Notes: generated by a model not told the origin, from the letters alone. Numbered from the stretch's first letter, positions 34,659 through 44,792 are shown. The stretch: DNA of 64,000 nucleotides from Paenibacillus sp. An7 (GCF_009870785.1 NZ_WTWX01000016.1:1-64000); one strand, 5' to 3'. Translations and numbers: made by a program.

Positions 34659-37600
34659 ATGACAGAATCTGTTCAAATACCACAACCTAAAACCTATGGT
34701 CCGCTTGGAAATTTACCAATGATTGAAGGAACGGCTCCGATACAGTCACTATCTAAAATTGCAAAAGAATATGGTCCGATCTTCCAAATGCAGTATCCTG
34801 CTGGACGTAAGGAAGTATATATATCAGGTCATGAATTTGTGAAAGATGCGACAGATGAGAAGCGCTTTGATAAGAGAATATGGGCTCCGCTGCAAAATGT
34901 ACGGCCGTTTACGGGTGATGGTCTCTTTACGAGTGCTACGAACGAACCTAACTGGAAAAAGGCTCATAACATTTTGTTATCTAGTTTTAGTCAGCGTGCC
35001 ATGCAAGGGTATCACACCAAGATGCTTGATATTGCTTTTCAGCTCGTCCAGAAATGGGCGAGATTAAACCCTGATGAAACGGTGGATGTTCCGGCTGATA
35101 TGACTAGACTTACGCTCGATACGATTGGGCTGTGTGGATTTGATTACCGTTTCAACAGTTTTTACAGAGAAGATAATCATCCATTTATCGATGCCATGGT
35201 TCGTTCTTTGGACGAAGGAATGAATCAGCTTCATCGATTAGGTATTCAAGATATGTTTATGGTGAAGAGAAAAAAACAATTTCAAGATGATAAACAGTTT
35301 ATGTTTAATCTTGTGGATGATCTGATCAAGGAACGAAAAGAGCGGGGCGGGGGGAATAGTGGAGATTTACTTTCCCACATGCTCGAAGGTGTTGATCCGG
35401 CAACGGGTGAAAAATTGGACGCTGAAAATATACGTTTTCAAATCATTACTTTCCTGATTGCAGGACACGAGACAACAAGCGGGCTTCTGTCATTTGCAAT
35501 CTACTACTTAATGAAGAACCCAGACAAGATGAAAAAGATTGTAGAAGAGGTTGACAGGGTCCTCAAAGATCCGGTCCCTACGTACAATCAGGTTAGAGAG
35601 CTCAAGTATACTCGAATGGTATTGAATGAAGCACTGCGTCTATGGCCTACTGCACCGGCATTTTCTCTTTATGCGAAAGAAGACACACAAATTGCAGGTA
35701 AATATCCTATCAATAAAAACGCCAGCGTAACCGTACTCATTCCGGCATTGCATCGAGATACTCGGGTATGGGGAGACGATGTAGAAGAGTTCAAACCAGA
35801 ACGATTCGCAGATCCAAGCGCAGTACCGCATGACGCTTATAAACCATTTGGTAATGGACAAAGAGCTTGTATTGGACAGCAATTTGCCCTTCAAGAAGCT
35901 ACTCTTGTTCTTGGTCTTGTTGTAAAACATTTTGAATTTATCGATGTTAATAACTATGAGCTTAAAGTAAAAGAGACGCTGACTATGAAACCGGATGATT
36001 TCCATGTAAAAGTACGCAGCAGAGGAAACTTATCCGCAGCGCTTATGATTCCTGGTGCTTCGGCAGTTACCGCACAAGAACAAACGTCAGAAGTGGACAC
36101 AGCTGAATCATTGCCGGAGAATGCGCATCATACTCCGATGCTTGTACTTTACGGCTCTAACCTCGGTACCGCAGAAGGGATTGCTCGTGAGGTAGCAGAC
36201 CGGGCTAAATATCAAGGGTTTGATAGTAATGTAGCCCCAATGGATGATTATGTGGGCGATCTGCCAAAAGAAGGCGTCGTGCTTATTGTCACTGCTTCTT
36301 ATAATGGTCAGCCGCCATCCAATGCAAAATCATTTACGCAGTGGATTGAATCAGCAGAACCAGGCGAATTCGAAGGTGTTCGTTATGTTGTATTTGGTTG
36401 TGGTGACCATAACTGGGCCAGCACCTATCAGCGGATTCCAAGATTGATTGATGAAACTTTGGAAGCAAAAGGAGCGACGCGCCTGCTTGGAAGAGGAGAA
36501 AGTGATGCAAGCGGTGATTTCGAAACCGATGTGGATGATTGGTCGGAAGGACTATGGCCTGATCTGATGCAAGCATTGGATCTGAAGCTTGTAGAAAATG
36601 GCAAGAAGAAGGGTACTGGACTGAAAGTGAAATATGTCAGCGGAGTAGCTGCTGTACCACTCGTAGAGACGTACCATGCTGAACTTGGTCATATCGTTAA
36701 AAGTGAGAATTTACAACATGCAGAAAGCGGCAGAATTACTCAGCATATTGAGATTGCTCTTCCAGAAGGAGCGTCATATCAAGAAGGAGATCACTTGGGC
36801 ATCTTGCCTGTTAATCCTGAGTCGCTCGTACAGCGCGTGCTAAAACGGTTTGCTCTTCAAGGAAGCAGCCACCTGGTTCTATCCGCGAGCGGAAGAAGCA
36901 GTGCGCATTTACCAGTAGGAACTCCCGTACGTCTTGATGACCTGCTTGCACGCAGTGTAGAACTGCAGGAACCGGCAACTCGTGCACAGCTGCGTGAGCT
37001 TGCAGCTTATACCGTATGTCCTCCTCATGCAAAAGAGCTGACAGCTATGCTGGATGATGAGGTATACCAAACCGAAATTAGAGCTAAGAGAATTACCATG
37101 CTCGATTTGATTGAAAGATATGAAGCTTGCGAAATTCCATTTGAGCGGTTCATGGAATTACTGCCTGCACTGAAACCAAGATACTATTCGATTTCAAGTT
37201 CTCCTAAAGTGAGTGAAAATATCGTAAGTATCACAGTAAGCGTAGTAAGAGACGCAGCATGGAGCGGCCAAGGGCAGTATAAGGGCATTGCATCCAACTA
37301 CTTGGAAGGACTCGAAATAGGCGCCGAGGTATTCATGTTTGTACGTACGCCGGAATCTGGATTCCATCTTCCTGAAGAGGCGGAAACCCCAATTATTATG
37401 ATTGGCCCAGGTACTGGAGTAGCTCCATTCCGCGGTTTCATTCAAGCGAGAAAAGTAATGAAGGAGCAAAATATGAAACTGGGCGAAGCCCATCTATACT
37501 TTGGCTGCCGGAATCCAGAACACGACTATCTATATAAAGAAGAGTTAGTCGCTGCTCAAGAGGAAGGCCTGGTTACGCTTCATACGGCTTTCTCGAGAGT

Positions 37601-37850
37601 GAATGGACAAGAAAAATGTTATGTACAGCATCTAATGAAACAAGATGCCGAACATCTGCTTAACCTACTGGAACAAGGAGCTAAAATGTACATTTGCGGT
37701 GATGGTACAAAAATGGCACCGGATGTAGAACAAACCTTGATTGCAGCTTATCAGTCTAAACATGGGGTTAGTGAAGAAGAGGCATTAGCTTGGCTGACCG
37801 GCCTTGAATCAGCTGGTAAATATGCGAAGGATGTATGGGCAGGAGCTTGA
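34659..37850 (+). CDS. CYP102-type cytochrome P450/NADPH-P450 reductase fusion
   Basis: 1063 residues, close to P450 BM3 (1049). The P450 domain (about 1-460) has the I-helix AGHETTSG (about 268-275), the ALRLW ExxR-helix region and the heme thiolate Cys404 in [13 protein letters not shown] linker leads to the FMN domain ([15 protein letters not shown], about 494-508), then FAD/NADPH-binding parts with [24 protein letters not shown] and [14 protein letters not shown]. It should hydroxylate medium to long fatty acids in the cytoplasm using NADPH. CGGAGGG precedes the ATG. No TetR-type FatR gene lies beside it, unlike in Bacillus. Confidence 0.94.
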   Translation: MTESVQIPQPKTYGPLGNLPMIEGTAPIQSLSKIAKEYGPIFQMQYPAGRKEVYISGHEFVKDATDEKRFDKRIWAPLQNVRPFTGDGLFTSATNEPNWKKAHNILLSSFSQRAMQGYHTKMLDIAFQLVQKWARLNPDETVDVPADMTRLTLDTIGLCGFDYRFNSFYREDNHPFIDAMVRSLDEGMNQLHRLGIQDMFMVKRKKQFQDDKQFMFNLVDDLIKERKERGGGNSGDLLSHMLEGVDPATGEKLDAENIRFQIITFLIAGHETTSGLLSFAIYYLMKNPDKMKKIVEEVDRVLKDPVPTYNQVRELKYTRMVLNEALRLWPTAPAFSLYAKEDTQIAGKYPINKNASVTVLIPALHRDTRVWGDDVEEFKPERFADPSAVPHDAYKPFGNGQRACIGQQFALQEATLVLGLVVKHFEFIDVNNYELKVKETLTMKPDDFHVKVRSRGNLSAALMIPGASAVTAQEQTSEVDTAESLPENAHHTPMLVLYGSNLGTAEGIAREVADRAKYQGFDSNVAPMDDYVGDLPKEGVVLIVTASYNGQPPSNAKSFTQWIESAEPGEFEGVRYVVFGCGDHNWASTYQRIPRLIDETLEAKGATRLLGRGESDASGDFETDVDDWSEGLWPDLMQALDLKLVENGKKKGTGLKVKYVSGVAAVPLVETYHAELGHIVKSENLQHAESGRITQHIEIALPEGASYQEGDHLGILPVNPESLVQRVLKRFALQGSSHLVLSASGRSSAHLPVGTPVRLDDLLARSVELQEPATRAQLRELAAYTVCPPHAKELTAMLDDEVYQTEIRAKRITMLDLIERYEACEIPFERFMELLPALKPRYYSISSSPKVSENIVSITVSVVRDAAWSGQGQYKGIASNYLEGLEIGAEVFMFVRTPESGFHLPEEAETPIIMIGPGTGVAPFRGFIQARKVMKEQNMKLGEAHLYFGCRNPEHDYLYKEELVAAQEEGLVTLHTAFSRVNGQEKCYVQHLMKQDAEHLLNLLEQGAKMYICGDGTKMAPDVEQTLIAAYQSKHGVSEEEALAWLTGLESAGKYAKDVWAGA

Positions 37851-37869
37851 TCTAACTTTGAATAGGAGA

Positions 37870-37912
37870 GCTAATCTCAGTGGTGTATTCACTGGGATTA
37901 GCCCTTTTTTTT
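37870..37912 (+). terminator. Terminator of the P450 gene
   Basis: A 13-bp stem with one G-U pair: 37870-37882 with 37890-37902, then eight T from 37905. Confidence 0.9.
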
Positions 37913-38013
37913 ATAAATTGCTGATTTGGAAAAACCTGTACATCCTTTACTATAGGCAAGTACAATGTGGATAGAGATTCGAAGACTATTAGCAGCCGCA
38001 GGGAGTGGAGTAC

Positions 38014-38502
38014 ATGTTATCGTTTCAAGTCATCAGTTTGATCGTATATTTAGGTTTGTCTGCTGTCATTTTTTGTCATAGTATATGGCTACGTGGGCGG
38101 GTGGGACAAATTAGGTTTGATGGCCAGGGAAAACAGCAATCCTTTCTTACTCTAGTCGTGTTTATTTTAGGCGGTGTTTACCTCATTTCAAGTACAGGTA
38201 TCTTGAGATACGGACTCTTTATTATCGCTTTTATCGTGCATTACTTTGTAACCCGGTTCTATGTAGGAACAAAGGGAATAAAGTACGGCACACGTTTTTA
38301 CTCTTTCGACCAGATCCGTTCCTATCGTGGGTATAACGATACAAATGAGATATCCCTCTACTTATATGGAAAGACGAATGATATTTATTTACGGCCGCGT
38401 ATGTCTTATCATAGCAGTACCATTCGTCAGATTTTGGACCAAGCAGGAGTTGAGAGTGCTAACGATTCGGAAGATACTACCGAACATGGAGCCGTGAAAT
38501 AA
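38014..38502 (+). CDS. Small two-TM membrane protein, possible relative of the triplet at 10.5-12.0 kb
   Basis: 162 residues. One helix at the N-terminus (about 3-24) and a hydrophobic block (about 45-83) are followed by a short soluble domain, KGIKYGTRFYSFDQIRSY then GYNDTNEISLYLYGKTNDIY (about 105-124). The G-Y-(four residues)-I-x-L-x-x motif echoes the tandem triplet near 10.5-12 kb, although similarity is low. The ATG at 38014 follows AGGGAG by 8 bases; an earlier GTG at 38005 overlaps that site. Function unknown. Confidence 0.65.
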   Translation: MLSFQVISLIVYLGLSAVIFCHSIWLRGRVGQIRFDGQGKQQSFLTLVVFILGGVYLISSTGILRYGLFIIAFIVHYFVTRFYVGTKGIKYGTRFYSFDQIRSYRGYNDTNEISLYLYGKTNDIYLRPRMSYHSSTIRQILDQAGVESANDSEDTTEHGAVK

Positions 38503-38597
38503 GACGTATGATTGCGTATGCTGTTTTGGATGTAAGACGTAATCATGCCACGACAATTGGACCTTTGCCCCATACTACATAAATCATAAACACTCTA

Positions 38598-38665
38598 GCC
38601 GCCCTTTAGCGGCTTCAGACTGTGAGGAAACTAGCTTACACTAGTTTTTTCTGCAGTCTTTTTTA
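38598..38665 (+). terminator. Terminator after the two-TM protein
   Basis: A GCCGC/GCGGC hairpin, then a second structure in which AGACTG pairs with CAGTCT around an AAACTAG/CTAGTTT stem, followed by T-rich sequence. Confidence 0.7.
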
Positions 38666-38722
38666 TTTCATATGCCAAAATTTTTATGATGAGGAAAAAA
38701 GGACCTGCAATCCTTTTCATCG

Positions 38723-38781
38723 TGACGTATTATATATTGACCAATTGTCCTTCATGACGTATTATATTGGCTGAGTATAAA
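38723..38781 (+). promoter_or_regulatory. ppdK promoter with two direct repeats (candidate CcpN operators)
   Basis: TGACGTATTATAT occurs at 38723-38735 and again at 38755-38767, exactly 32 bases apart (three turns). The second copy overlaps a -35-like ATGACG (38754-38759), which lies 16 bases before TATAAA (38776-38781). Each copy matches 9 of 11 positions of the CcpN consensus as I remember it (TRTGHYATAYW). The ccpN gene is two genes downstream. This suggests repression by CcpN under glycolytic conditions. Confidence 0.55.
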
Positions 38782-38818
38782 TTGAAAATATTGGTAATTA
38801 TGACAAGGAGAGATAAAA

Positions 38819-41515
38819 ATGAAGAACAAGCGGGTGTTTTTGTTTCATGAAGGAAATGCGTCTATGCGTGAGCTGCTCGGCGGTAAAGGTGCAGACCTAG
38901 CCGAAATGACAAAAGCTGGTTTACCAGTTCCCTATGGATTCACGATCACTACAGCTTCCTGCAGAGATTATTATACTCACCTTGGTCATATCCCGCTTAC
39001 ACTCATTGATGAGATTCGAACAGCACTTCGGTCTCTTGAACAAACGTCAAACAAGCGTTTCGGTGATCCGCTGAACCCTCTTTTACTTGCGGTACGCTCA
39101 GGAGCGGTTACTTCTATGCCTGGCATGATGGATACCATTCTTAATTTAGGCCTCACGGATGAAACCGTAGAGGGTTTTGCGTTAGCTACAGGTGACCGAA
39201 GATTTGCACTGGAATGTTATGCAAGATTTATACAGATGTATGGTCATGTCGCTATGGACATCGAAAATAATGCGTTTTCTAAAATTCTTCAGCAGTTAAA
39301 CCGTGAATCGGAAGCAGAACATATCGGACAGTTACCTATAGAAAAACTGGAAGAGTTGATTAGCCAATATAAACAAGTGATTCTTCATCGTGCCAAAAAG
39401 TCGATCCCGCAAAACGTAGAAGACCAGTTAATTGATGCGGTACGGGCTGTTTTCCGTTCCTGGTCAAATCCAAGGGCTAAGGTCTATCGCAAAGTTCATA
39501 AAATACCAGAAGATCAAGGCACGGCTGTAAGTGTACAGGAAATGATTTTTGGGAATCGGGATGAAACGAGCGGTACAGGGGTTCTGTTCACGAGGAATCC
39601 TTCCACCGGCGGAAATGAGATGCTCGGTGAATACTTGCCTGCTGCCCAAGGAGAAGAAGTTGTATCCGGTACAAGAACTCCTTTTGGTATAACTTATCTC
39701 AAACAAACGATGCCGTCCGTATACGAACAGCTTCATGAAGCAGCTTCTTTATTAGAAGAGCTATATGGCGATATCCAGGATATTGAATTCACGATTGAGA
39801 AAGGTCAGCTCTACATATTACAGACGAGAAATGCAAGACGAACAGCACAAGCTGCTATGAAAGCAGCCGTTGATTATGCGGAAGAAGGGATTATTACTAA
39901 GGAAGAGGCACTGATTCGTATAGAGCCCGAACACTTGAATCAACTGCTTCATCAATCGATTAAGGTTAGAGAAGAAGATGAGATTATAGCCAGCGGACTA
40001 CCTGCTTCTCCTGGCGCAGTAAGCGGACAGCTCGTATTTGATGCAGAAACGGCTGAATCCTGGGCATCTCTTGGAAAAAGAGTGATTCTCGTGCGCAGAG
40101 AAACGACTCCGCAGGATATTCACGGTGTTATCGCAGCAGAAGGACTTCTTACGCTCCGCGGCGGAATGACAAGCCATGCTGCGGTCGTGGCGAGAGGAAT
40201 GGGGACCCCTTGCGTATGTGGTTGTGAAGAACTAGAACTGCGAGAAGATACCAAAGAGCTGATCTGTAGTAACCAAATCTTCCGCGAAGGAGATGTCATA
40301 TCGATTGATGGCGGAACAGGAAAAGTGTATGCCGGAGAAATCGAACTGAGGGAGCCTGAAATCTCTGAAGAATTAACACGGATGCTGGATTGGGCAGATG
40401 AAGTGAAACGAATGAAAGTCTTTGCTAACAGTGACCACCCTCATGAAGTGAGACTCGCTCGTAAATGGGGAGCGGAGGGAATTGGATTATGCCGTACAGA
40501 GCATATGTTTTTATCTCCATCAAGACTTCCGCTAGTACAGAGAGTCATTGTCGCAGGGAGTAATCAAGAGCGTCAGGAAGCACTCCAAAGACTACTACCT
40601 GTACAGCAATCGGATTTTGTGGAAATTTTTATGGAGATGGATGGACTGCCCGTGACAATCAGGCTGCTTGATCCGCCGCTCCACGAATTTTTGCCTAAAC
40701 TTGAAGTGCTTGAAGGAAGAAGAGAACATCTGAAGATGATTACTCTCGATGGGGATACAGATGAACTTGAGAAGGTAGATCGTGTAATGCAGAAGGTGAA
40801 AGAATTGAAAGAGTCGAACCCCATGTTAGGTCAAAGAGGAGCAAGACTTGGCATCGTCTTTCCCGAAATCTACGATATGCAGATCGAAGCGATATTCAGA
40901 GCCGCGCTGCAATGTATTCATCAAGGGATCAAAGTACTGCCCGAGATCATGATTCCACTGATTGGTCACGCAAATGAGTTATCTGTCCTGCGTAAATTAG
41001 TTGATGAAGTAGCAGAGCAGGTACTTAGGGAAGAACGAATCCATTGTCCTTACCGTGTAGGTACGATGATTGAGGTTCCTCGTGCTGCACTTACGGCGTC
41101 ACAAATAGCAGAGCATGCCGACTTTTTCTCGTTTGGCACGAATGACCTGACTCAGATGACACTGGGATACAGCCGAGATGATGCAGAGCGGAAGTTTTTA
41201 AACCATTATGTAGAACAAAAGATTCTTCCTGCGAATCCATTTGAAGTATTAGATCAAGAGGGAGTGGGTGAACTGATTCGCATTGCACTTGAACAAGGAA
41301 GGTCCCTTAAACCAGAACTTGCAGCAGGAATCTGCGGAGAACATGCAGGGGAGCGAGATTCTATTTTCTTTTTCCATAACGCAGGACTGGATTATATTAG
41401 CTGCTCTCCTTACCGTGTGCCGTTTGCACGGATCGCTGCTGCCCAAGCACAAATTCAAACTTCGAATATAACGAAGACATCACAGGGTGAGAATAAGGTA
41501 TCTTCTACAGCATAA
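38819..41515 (+). CDS. ppdK: Pyruvate, phosphate dikinase
   Basis: 898 residues, full length for PPDK. The N-terminal ATP-grasp part contains LGGKGADLAEM and VQEMIFGNRDETSGTGVLFTRNP. The phosphohistidine domain has GGMTSHAAVVARGMGTPCV with His453 and, two residues earlier, Thr451, the target of the regulatory kinase/phosphorylase. The C-terminal PEP/pyruvate barrel includes GLCRTEHMF and GICGEHAG with the catalytic cysteine. It interconverts pyruvate and PEP with ATP and phosphate. AAGGAGAG precedes the ATG. ccpN and yqfL follow. Confidence 0.95.
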   Translation: MKNKRVFLFHEGNASMRELLGGKGADLAEMTKAGLPVPYGFTITTASCRDYYTHLGHIPLTLIDEIRTALRSLEQTSNKRFGDPLNPLLLAVRSGAVTSMPGMMDTILNLGLTDETVEGFALATGDRRFALECYARFIQMYGHVAMDIENNAFSKILQQLNRESEAEHIGQLPIEKLEELISQYKQVILHRAKKSIPQNVEDQLIDAVRAVFRSWSNPRAKVYRKVHKIPEDQGTAVSVQEMIFGNRDETSGTGVLFTRNPSTGGNEMLGEYLPAAQGEEVVSGTRTPFGITYLKQTMPSVYEQLHEAASLLEELYGDIQDIEFTIEKGQLYILQTRNARRTAQAAMKAAVDYAEEGIITKEEALIRIEPEHLNQLLHQSIKVREEDEIIASGLPASPGAVSGQLVFDAETAESWASLGKRVILVRRETTPQDIHGVIAAEGLLTLRGGMTSHAAVVARGMGTPCVCGCEELELREDTKELICSNQIFREGDVISIDGGTGKVYAGEIELREPEISEELTRMLDWADEVKRMKVFANSDHPHEVRLARKWGAEGIGLCRTEHMFLSPSRLPLVQRVIVAGSNQERQEALQRLLPVQQSDFVEIFMEMDGLPVTIRLLDPPLHEFLPKLEVLEGRREHLKMITLDGDTDELEKVDRVMQKVKELKESNPMLGQRGARLGIVFPEIYDMQIEAIFRAALQCIHQGIKVLPEIMIPLIGHANELSVLRKLVDEVAEQVLREERIHCPYRVGTMIEVPRAALTASQIAEHADFFSFGTNDLTQMTLGYSRDDAERKFLNHYVEQKILPANPFEVLDQEGVGELIRIALEQGRSLKPELAAGICGEHAGERDSIFFFHNAGLDYISCSPYRVPFARIAAAQAQIQTSNITKTSQGENKVSSTA

Positions 41516-41542
41516 GAGATAGTTAACAAATCACGCTGGAGG

Positions 41543-42181
41543 GTGAATAAAATAGAACTTACCGCACGCCAACAGCAAATTATTGACATTGTGCAGAAGA
41601 AGACACCGATTATTGGAGATCAGATCGCTGAACAGCTGGGCTTGCCTAAACCAACGATACGCAGCGATCTTTCTCTTCTTGTCATGACACAGTACTTGTC
41701 TGCAAAGCCCAAGGTTGGATATTTTCCTGGTGAGCGTCTGACGACGAAGGAACCGCTTCGAACTGCGTTAGTGAATATGAAAGTTAAAGATATTCAAAGT
41801 GTTCCGGTCGTAATTAATGAAGATGCAACGATTCACGAAGCTGTCGTTGCTCTCTTTTTAGAAGACGTGGGGACTCTATTTGTTATTAACAAAGAAGGTA
41901 GACTTTCTGGCATTTTATCTCGAAAAGACCTCCTGAAGATGACGCTTGGGAACCAAGATCTATCCGAAGTGCCTGTATGTATGCTGATGACGAGAGCCGT
42001 ACAGATCATTGCCGTTACACCAGAAGATCATGTCGTAGAGGCTGCACAGAAAATGATTAATTATGAAGTGGACAGTCTTCCTGTCATTCGAACGTGGAAT
42101 CAAGAGGATGGGTATGAAGTCGTTGGCAGAATAACGAAGACCACCATAACCAAGCTTGTCGTTCAGATCGCAGTAGAATAG
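41543..42181 (+). CDS. ccpN: CcpN-type transcriptional repressor (HTH plus CBS pair)
   Basis: 212 residues if begun at GTG 41543. A winged HTH (about 1-65, TIRSDLSLL recognition helix) is followed by two CBS domains (about 78-210) with DVGTLFVINKEGRLSGILSRKDLL and SLPVIRTWN. It aligns from its first residues with B. subtilis CcpN (I-E-L, then R-Q), the repressor of gapB and pckA. The start is odd: GGAGG ends one base before the GTG, while an ATA codon at 41552 has ideal spacing. It lies between ppdK and yqfL. Confidence 0.9.
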   Translation: MNKIELTARQQQIIDIVQKKTPIIGDQIAEQLGLPKPTIRSDLSLLVMTQYLSAKPKVGYFPGERLTTKEPLRTALVNMKVKDIQSVPVVINEDATIHEAVVALFLEDVGTLFVINKEGRLSGILSRKDLLKMTLGNQDLSEVPVCMLMTRAVQIIAVTPEDHVVEAAQKMINYEVDSLPVIRTWNQEDGYEVVGRITKTTITKLVVQIAVE

Positions 42182-42199
42182 GCCGCTGGAGGAGAAAAT

Positions 42200-42988
42200 A
42201 TGCAATTTGTTGCTATATGCTCGGATTCACTCGGGGAGACTGCAGATCTTGTTGTGAGAGCTGCATTGCACCAATTTGAATCCTTGCAAATTCAGATTAA
42301 ACGTTATCCCCAAATTCGCAGTGAGGAAGAGATCCGCGATCTAATGGAAGAAGTTCATCGAATGTCAGGGTTTGTTGCTTATACTCTTGTGCAGCCAGAA
42401 CTTCGTGAACTGATCAAAGAAGAGTCCATTCGGCTGAGTATCCGAACAGTGGATATTATGGGGCCCATGATGCAGGCATTTATTGATACATTTCATGATT
42501 CTCCTACGCAAAGACCAGGGGTGCTCCATCGCCTGGATGAAGACTATTTTCGCCGGGTAGAAGCCGTTGAGTTCGCAGTAAAATGTGATGACGGCAAAGA
42601 TACCAGTGCAATTCGAAAAGCGGATATTGTCCTTCTTGGTGTGTCCCGAACTTCGAAAACGCCGCTCAGTATTTTTCTGGCCCATAAAGGGTATAAGGTC
42701 GTAAATTATCCTGTCGTGCCTGAGATCAAACCCCCTGATCCGCTTAATGAAGCGATCAAGGGTCAAGTCATCGGTCTTACGATGGACGCAGAACATCTGC
42801 TCAAAATTCGCACAGAACGTCTAAAAGTCATGGGTTTGCCGCATGGTTCTAATTATGCTTCGCTTGCTAGAATTGTGGAGGAACTCGAATATGCATACAA
42901 CCTATTTGATCGGTTAGGCTGCCCGGTTATTAATGTTACAGACAAAGCGATTGAAGAAACAGCGGGAATGATACTTGGTTATATATGA
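42200..42988 (+). CDS. yqfL: PPDK regulatory protein / CcpN modulator (DUF299)
   Basis: 262 residues, DUF299 family. Its members phosphorylate PPDK on the threonine next to the catalytic histidine, using ADP, and remove that phosphate using inorganic phosphate. The P-loop-like VLLGVSRTSKTPLSIFLAHK (about 147-166) is the core. HRLDEDYFRRVEAVEFAVK and YASLARIVEELEYA are also typical. B. subtilis YqfL modulates CcpN instead, since that species lacks PPDK. Here both possible partners lie in the same operon. GGAGGAG precedes the ATG. Confidence 0.93.
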   Translation: MQFVAICSDSLGETADLVVRAALHQFESLQIQIKRYPQIRSEEEIRDLMEEVHRMSGFVAYTLVQPELRELIKEESIRLSIRTVDIMGPMMQAFIDTFHDSPTQRPGVLHRLDEDYFRRVEAVEFAVKCDDGKDTSAIRKADIVLLGVSRTSKTPLSIFLAHKGYKVVNYPVVPEIKPPDPLNEAIKGQVIGLTMDAEHLLKIRTERLKVMGLPHGSNYASLARIVEELEYAYNLFDRLGCPVINVTDKAIEETAGMILGYI

Positions 42989-43018
42989 AACCGCCTTCTG
43001 GCGGTTTTCTGCTTCTTT
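42988..43018 (+). terminator. Terminator of ppdK-ccpN-yqfL
   Basis: AAACCGCC, a four-base loop TTCT and GGCGGTTTT, starting in the yqfL stop codon and followed by T/C-rich sequence. Confidence 0.8.
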
Positions 43019-43062
43019 TGATACGATAATAGATAAGACAAATGCGTATAGGGGGGAGCCGC

Positions 43063-43983
43063 TTGTTAACAACAACGGAGTACCAGAATATTACGATAGA
43101 ACCTTTTGGGGAAGAGCATGAACATTTTTATATGAAGTTAAAAGAGCTATCAAAAGTAGATGACCAGGAACATGTACACCCGGCGAAGTCAGAAGTTGCT
43201 TTTGTTGCGCTTGCTGATCGAGTTCCAGCTGGCATGATTTTTACCTATCATCGTCCGTTTCATCCCTATTGTACCTATATTTCACTTCTCGTCTTACCTT
43301 CAAGTGATCGAATGCTGATTGCATCGAGATTGTTAGATTCTTTATCAGCGCACAGAATGGTATACCCGCTTCAAATCTCGGTTTGGGAAACCGACTTTGC
43401 GATGAAGCAGGCACTAGTTAAGCAAGGTTTCTATGAAATTAGAAATACATATAACGTACATATTGCGACGTCTCAGTGTGGATTTATCAGAGATGAGGAG
43501 TACTTTATGAACCGCCGCTCAGATTATGAGCTGTTATCACTGTCAGAATTTCTTGCGAGAGAACAGGGGGAAGAAGAACTAGTACATCTTGTGAAAAAAA
43601 CTTATGAACATACGCACCGGGCGAATCCACCGGGTTTGTTCGATCGATCACGCTGGAAGGCATTCCTCCATGGACAAGATTTGGATTCACAAGGTTCTTA
43701 TGTTGCTCTCAATGCCACGAACGGTCATTGTGCCGGATTTGCCTTGCTTCATTCGACTTCAGAGAACGGAGTGGCGGAAATGGGTTGGAGAGGTGTGGCA
43801 TCTTCTGAGCCAATGGATCTAATTATGCTGCTTACGAGAGAACAAATGAGATACGCCGCTGATAATGGAATCAAGCAGCTTACTTGCGAAGTAGACAGTA
43901 CAGATCCTTACCAAATGGAGATGCTGCATGTGTATCCGTTTGAACCTGCTCCCGCATGGGTTACTTATCATAAACAAAGATAA
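43063..43983 (+). CDS. GNAT-like acetyltransferase, two-lobed
   Basis: 306 residues from the TTG at 43063, which follows GGGGGGAG; the frame is open to an ATG at 43042, before that site. Two GNAT-like halves can be traced. The first has YISLLVLPSSDRMLIASRLLDS (about 83-104). The second has HCAGFALLHSTSENGVAEMGWRG and EPMDLIMLLTREQMRYAADNG (about 225-275). Neither has a perfect Q/R-x-x-G-x-G/A loop, so activity is uncertain. It abuts the DUF3891 gene. Confidence 0.68.
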   Translation: MLTTTEYQNITIEPFGEEHEHFYMKLKELSKVDDQEHVHPAKSEVAFVALADRVPAGMIFTYHRPFHPYCTYISLLVLPSSDRMLIASRLLDSLSAHRMVYPLQISVWETDFAMKQALVKQGFYEIRNTYNVHIATSQCGFIRDEEYFMNRRSDYELLSLSEFLAREQGEEELVHLVKKTYEHTHRANPPGLFDRSRWKAFLHGQDLDSQGSYVALNATNGHCAGFALLHSTSENGVAEMGWRGVASSEPMDLIMLLTREQMRYAADNGIKQLTCEVDSTDPYQMEMLHVYPFEPAPAWVTYHKQR

Positions 43984-44003
43984 TGACAGGAGTTGAATTT
44001 CTC

Positions 44004-44774
44004 ATGGTGATAAGAGAACAAGCAGAACATTTTATTATGATTGAGCAGCATGAACATGCTAGATTAAGCGGAGAGATTGCCAAGCATTTGAAATCAGAAT
44101 ATTTCATACATGAGAAAGATAGACAAGATGTCATTTATGCAATCACACAGCACGATCGTGGGTGGATACGGCTTGATGCACACCCCATCTGGAACGAAGT
44201 CACTAACGCTCCTTATTATTTCGTTGATTACCCTTATGCGGTTAAGCTTAAAATGTACCAAGTTGGAATTCAGGAAGTAGAATCCGTGAATCCTTATGCT
44301 GGTTACTTAGTAAGTCACCATTTTTCCACCTTTCCTGATATTAATAATGGAACCGATCCATTCAGTATTTCTTTTAATCAGGAGGAGAAGCAGAGACAAG
44401 ACCAACTGAAACAACAACTGGGCTTGATTCAAGAGACTGAAATGAAACAACATTATCACTTACTTCAATTATGTGATGATCTCTCTCTTTACGTATGTAT
44501 GAATGAACCAGGGGTAAGCAAAGAAAAGGAACATCCTTGGTTCCAGAAGGGGCTCGGATCCGCTGCGGTTCTTTTTCAAGAAGGATCAGAATCCGTCCAA
44601 GCATGTTGGAAAAATGAAGATACGGTGGAGGTGCAGCCTGCTCCATTTAGTGAGTCTTTTGAGGCGGATTTATTGTACCGAAAGGTAGCAAAAAAAGAGA
44701 TTCGAGATAAAGGACTAAACAAAGCGTATCACGAAACAGAGCCGGCAGTTCAAAAAATCACGTACACATCGTAA
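44004..44774 (+). CDS. DUF3891 family protein
   Basis: 256 residues. The family's N-terminus (MVIREQAEHFIMIEQHEHAR) shows why the start is 44004 rather than the ATG at 43983, which overlaps the preceding stop. Conserved histidines and acids in IEQHEHARLSG, ITQHDRGWIRLD and YLVSHHFS suggest a metal-binding, HD-like helical fold, though no function is established. AGGAG lies about 11 bases upstream. It probably shares a transcript with the gene before it and ends at a terminator. Confidence 0.82.
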   Translation: MVIREQAEHFIMIEQHEHARLSGEIAKHLKSEYFIHEKDRQDVIYAITQHDRGWIRLDAHPIWNEVTNAPYYFVDYPYAVKLKMYQVGIQEVESVNPYAGYLVSHHFSTFPDINNGTDPFSISFNQEEKQRQDQLKQQLGLIQETEMKQHYHLLQLCDDLSLYVCMNEPGVSKEKEHPWFQKGLGSAAVLFQEGSESVQACWKNEDTVEVQPAPFSESFEADLLYRKVAKKEIRDKGLNKAYHETEPAVQKITYTS

Positions 44775-44792
44775 AAATATAAAGCTTATAGA

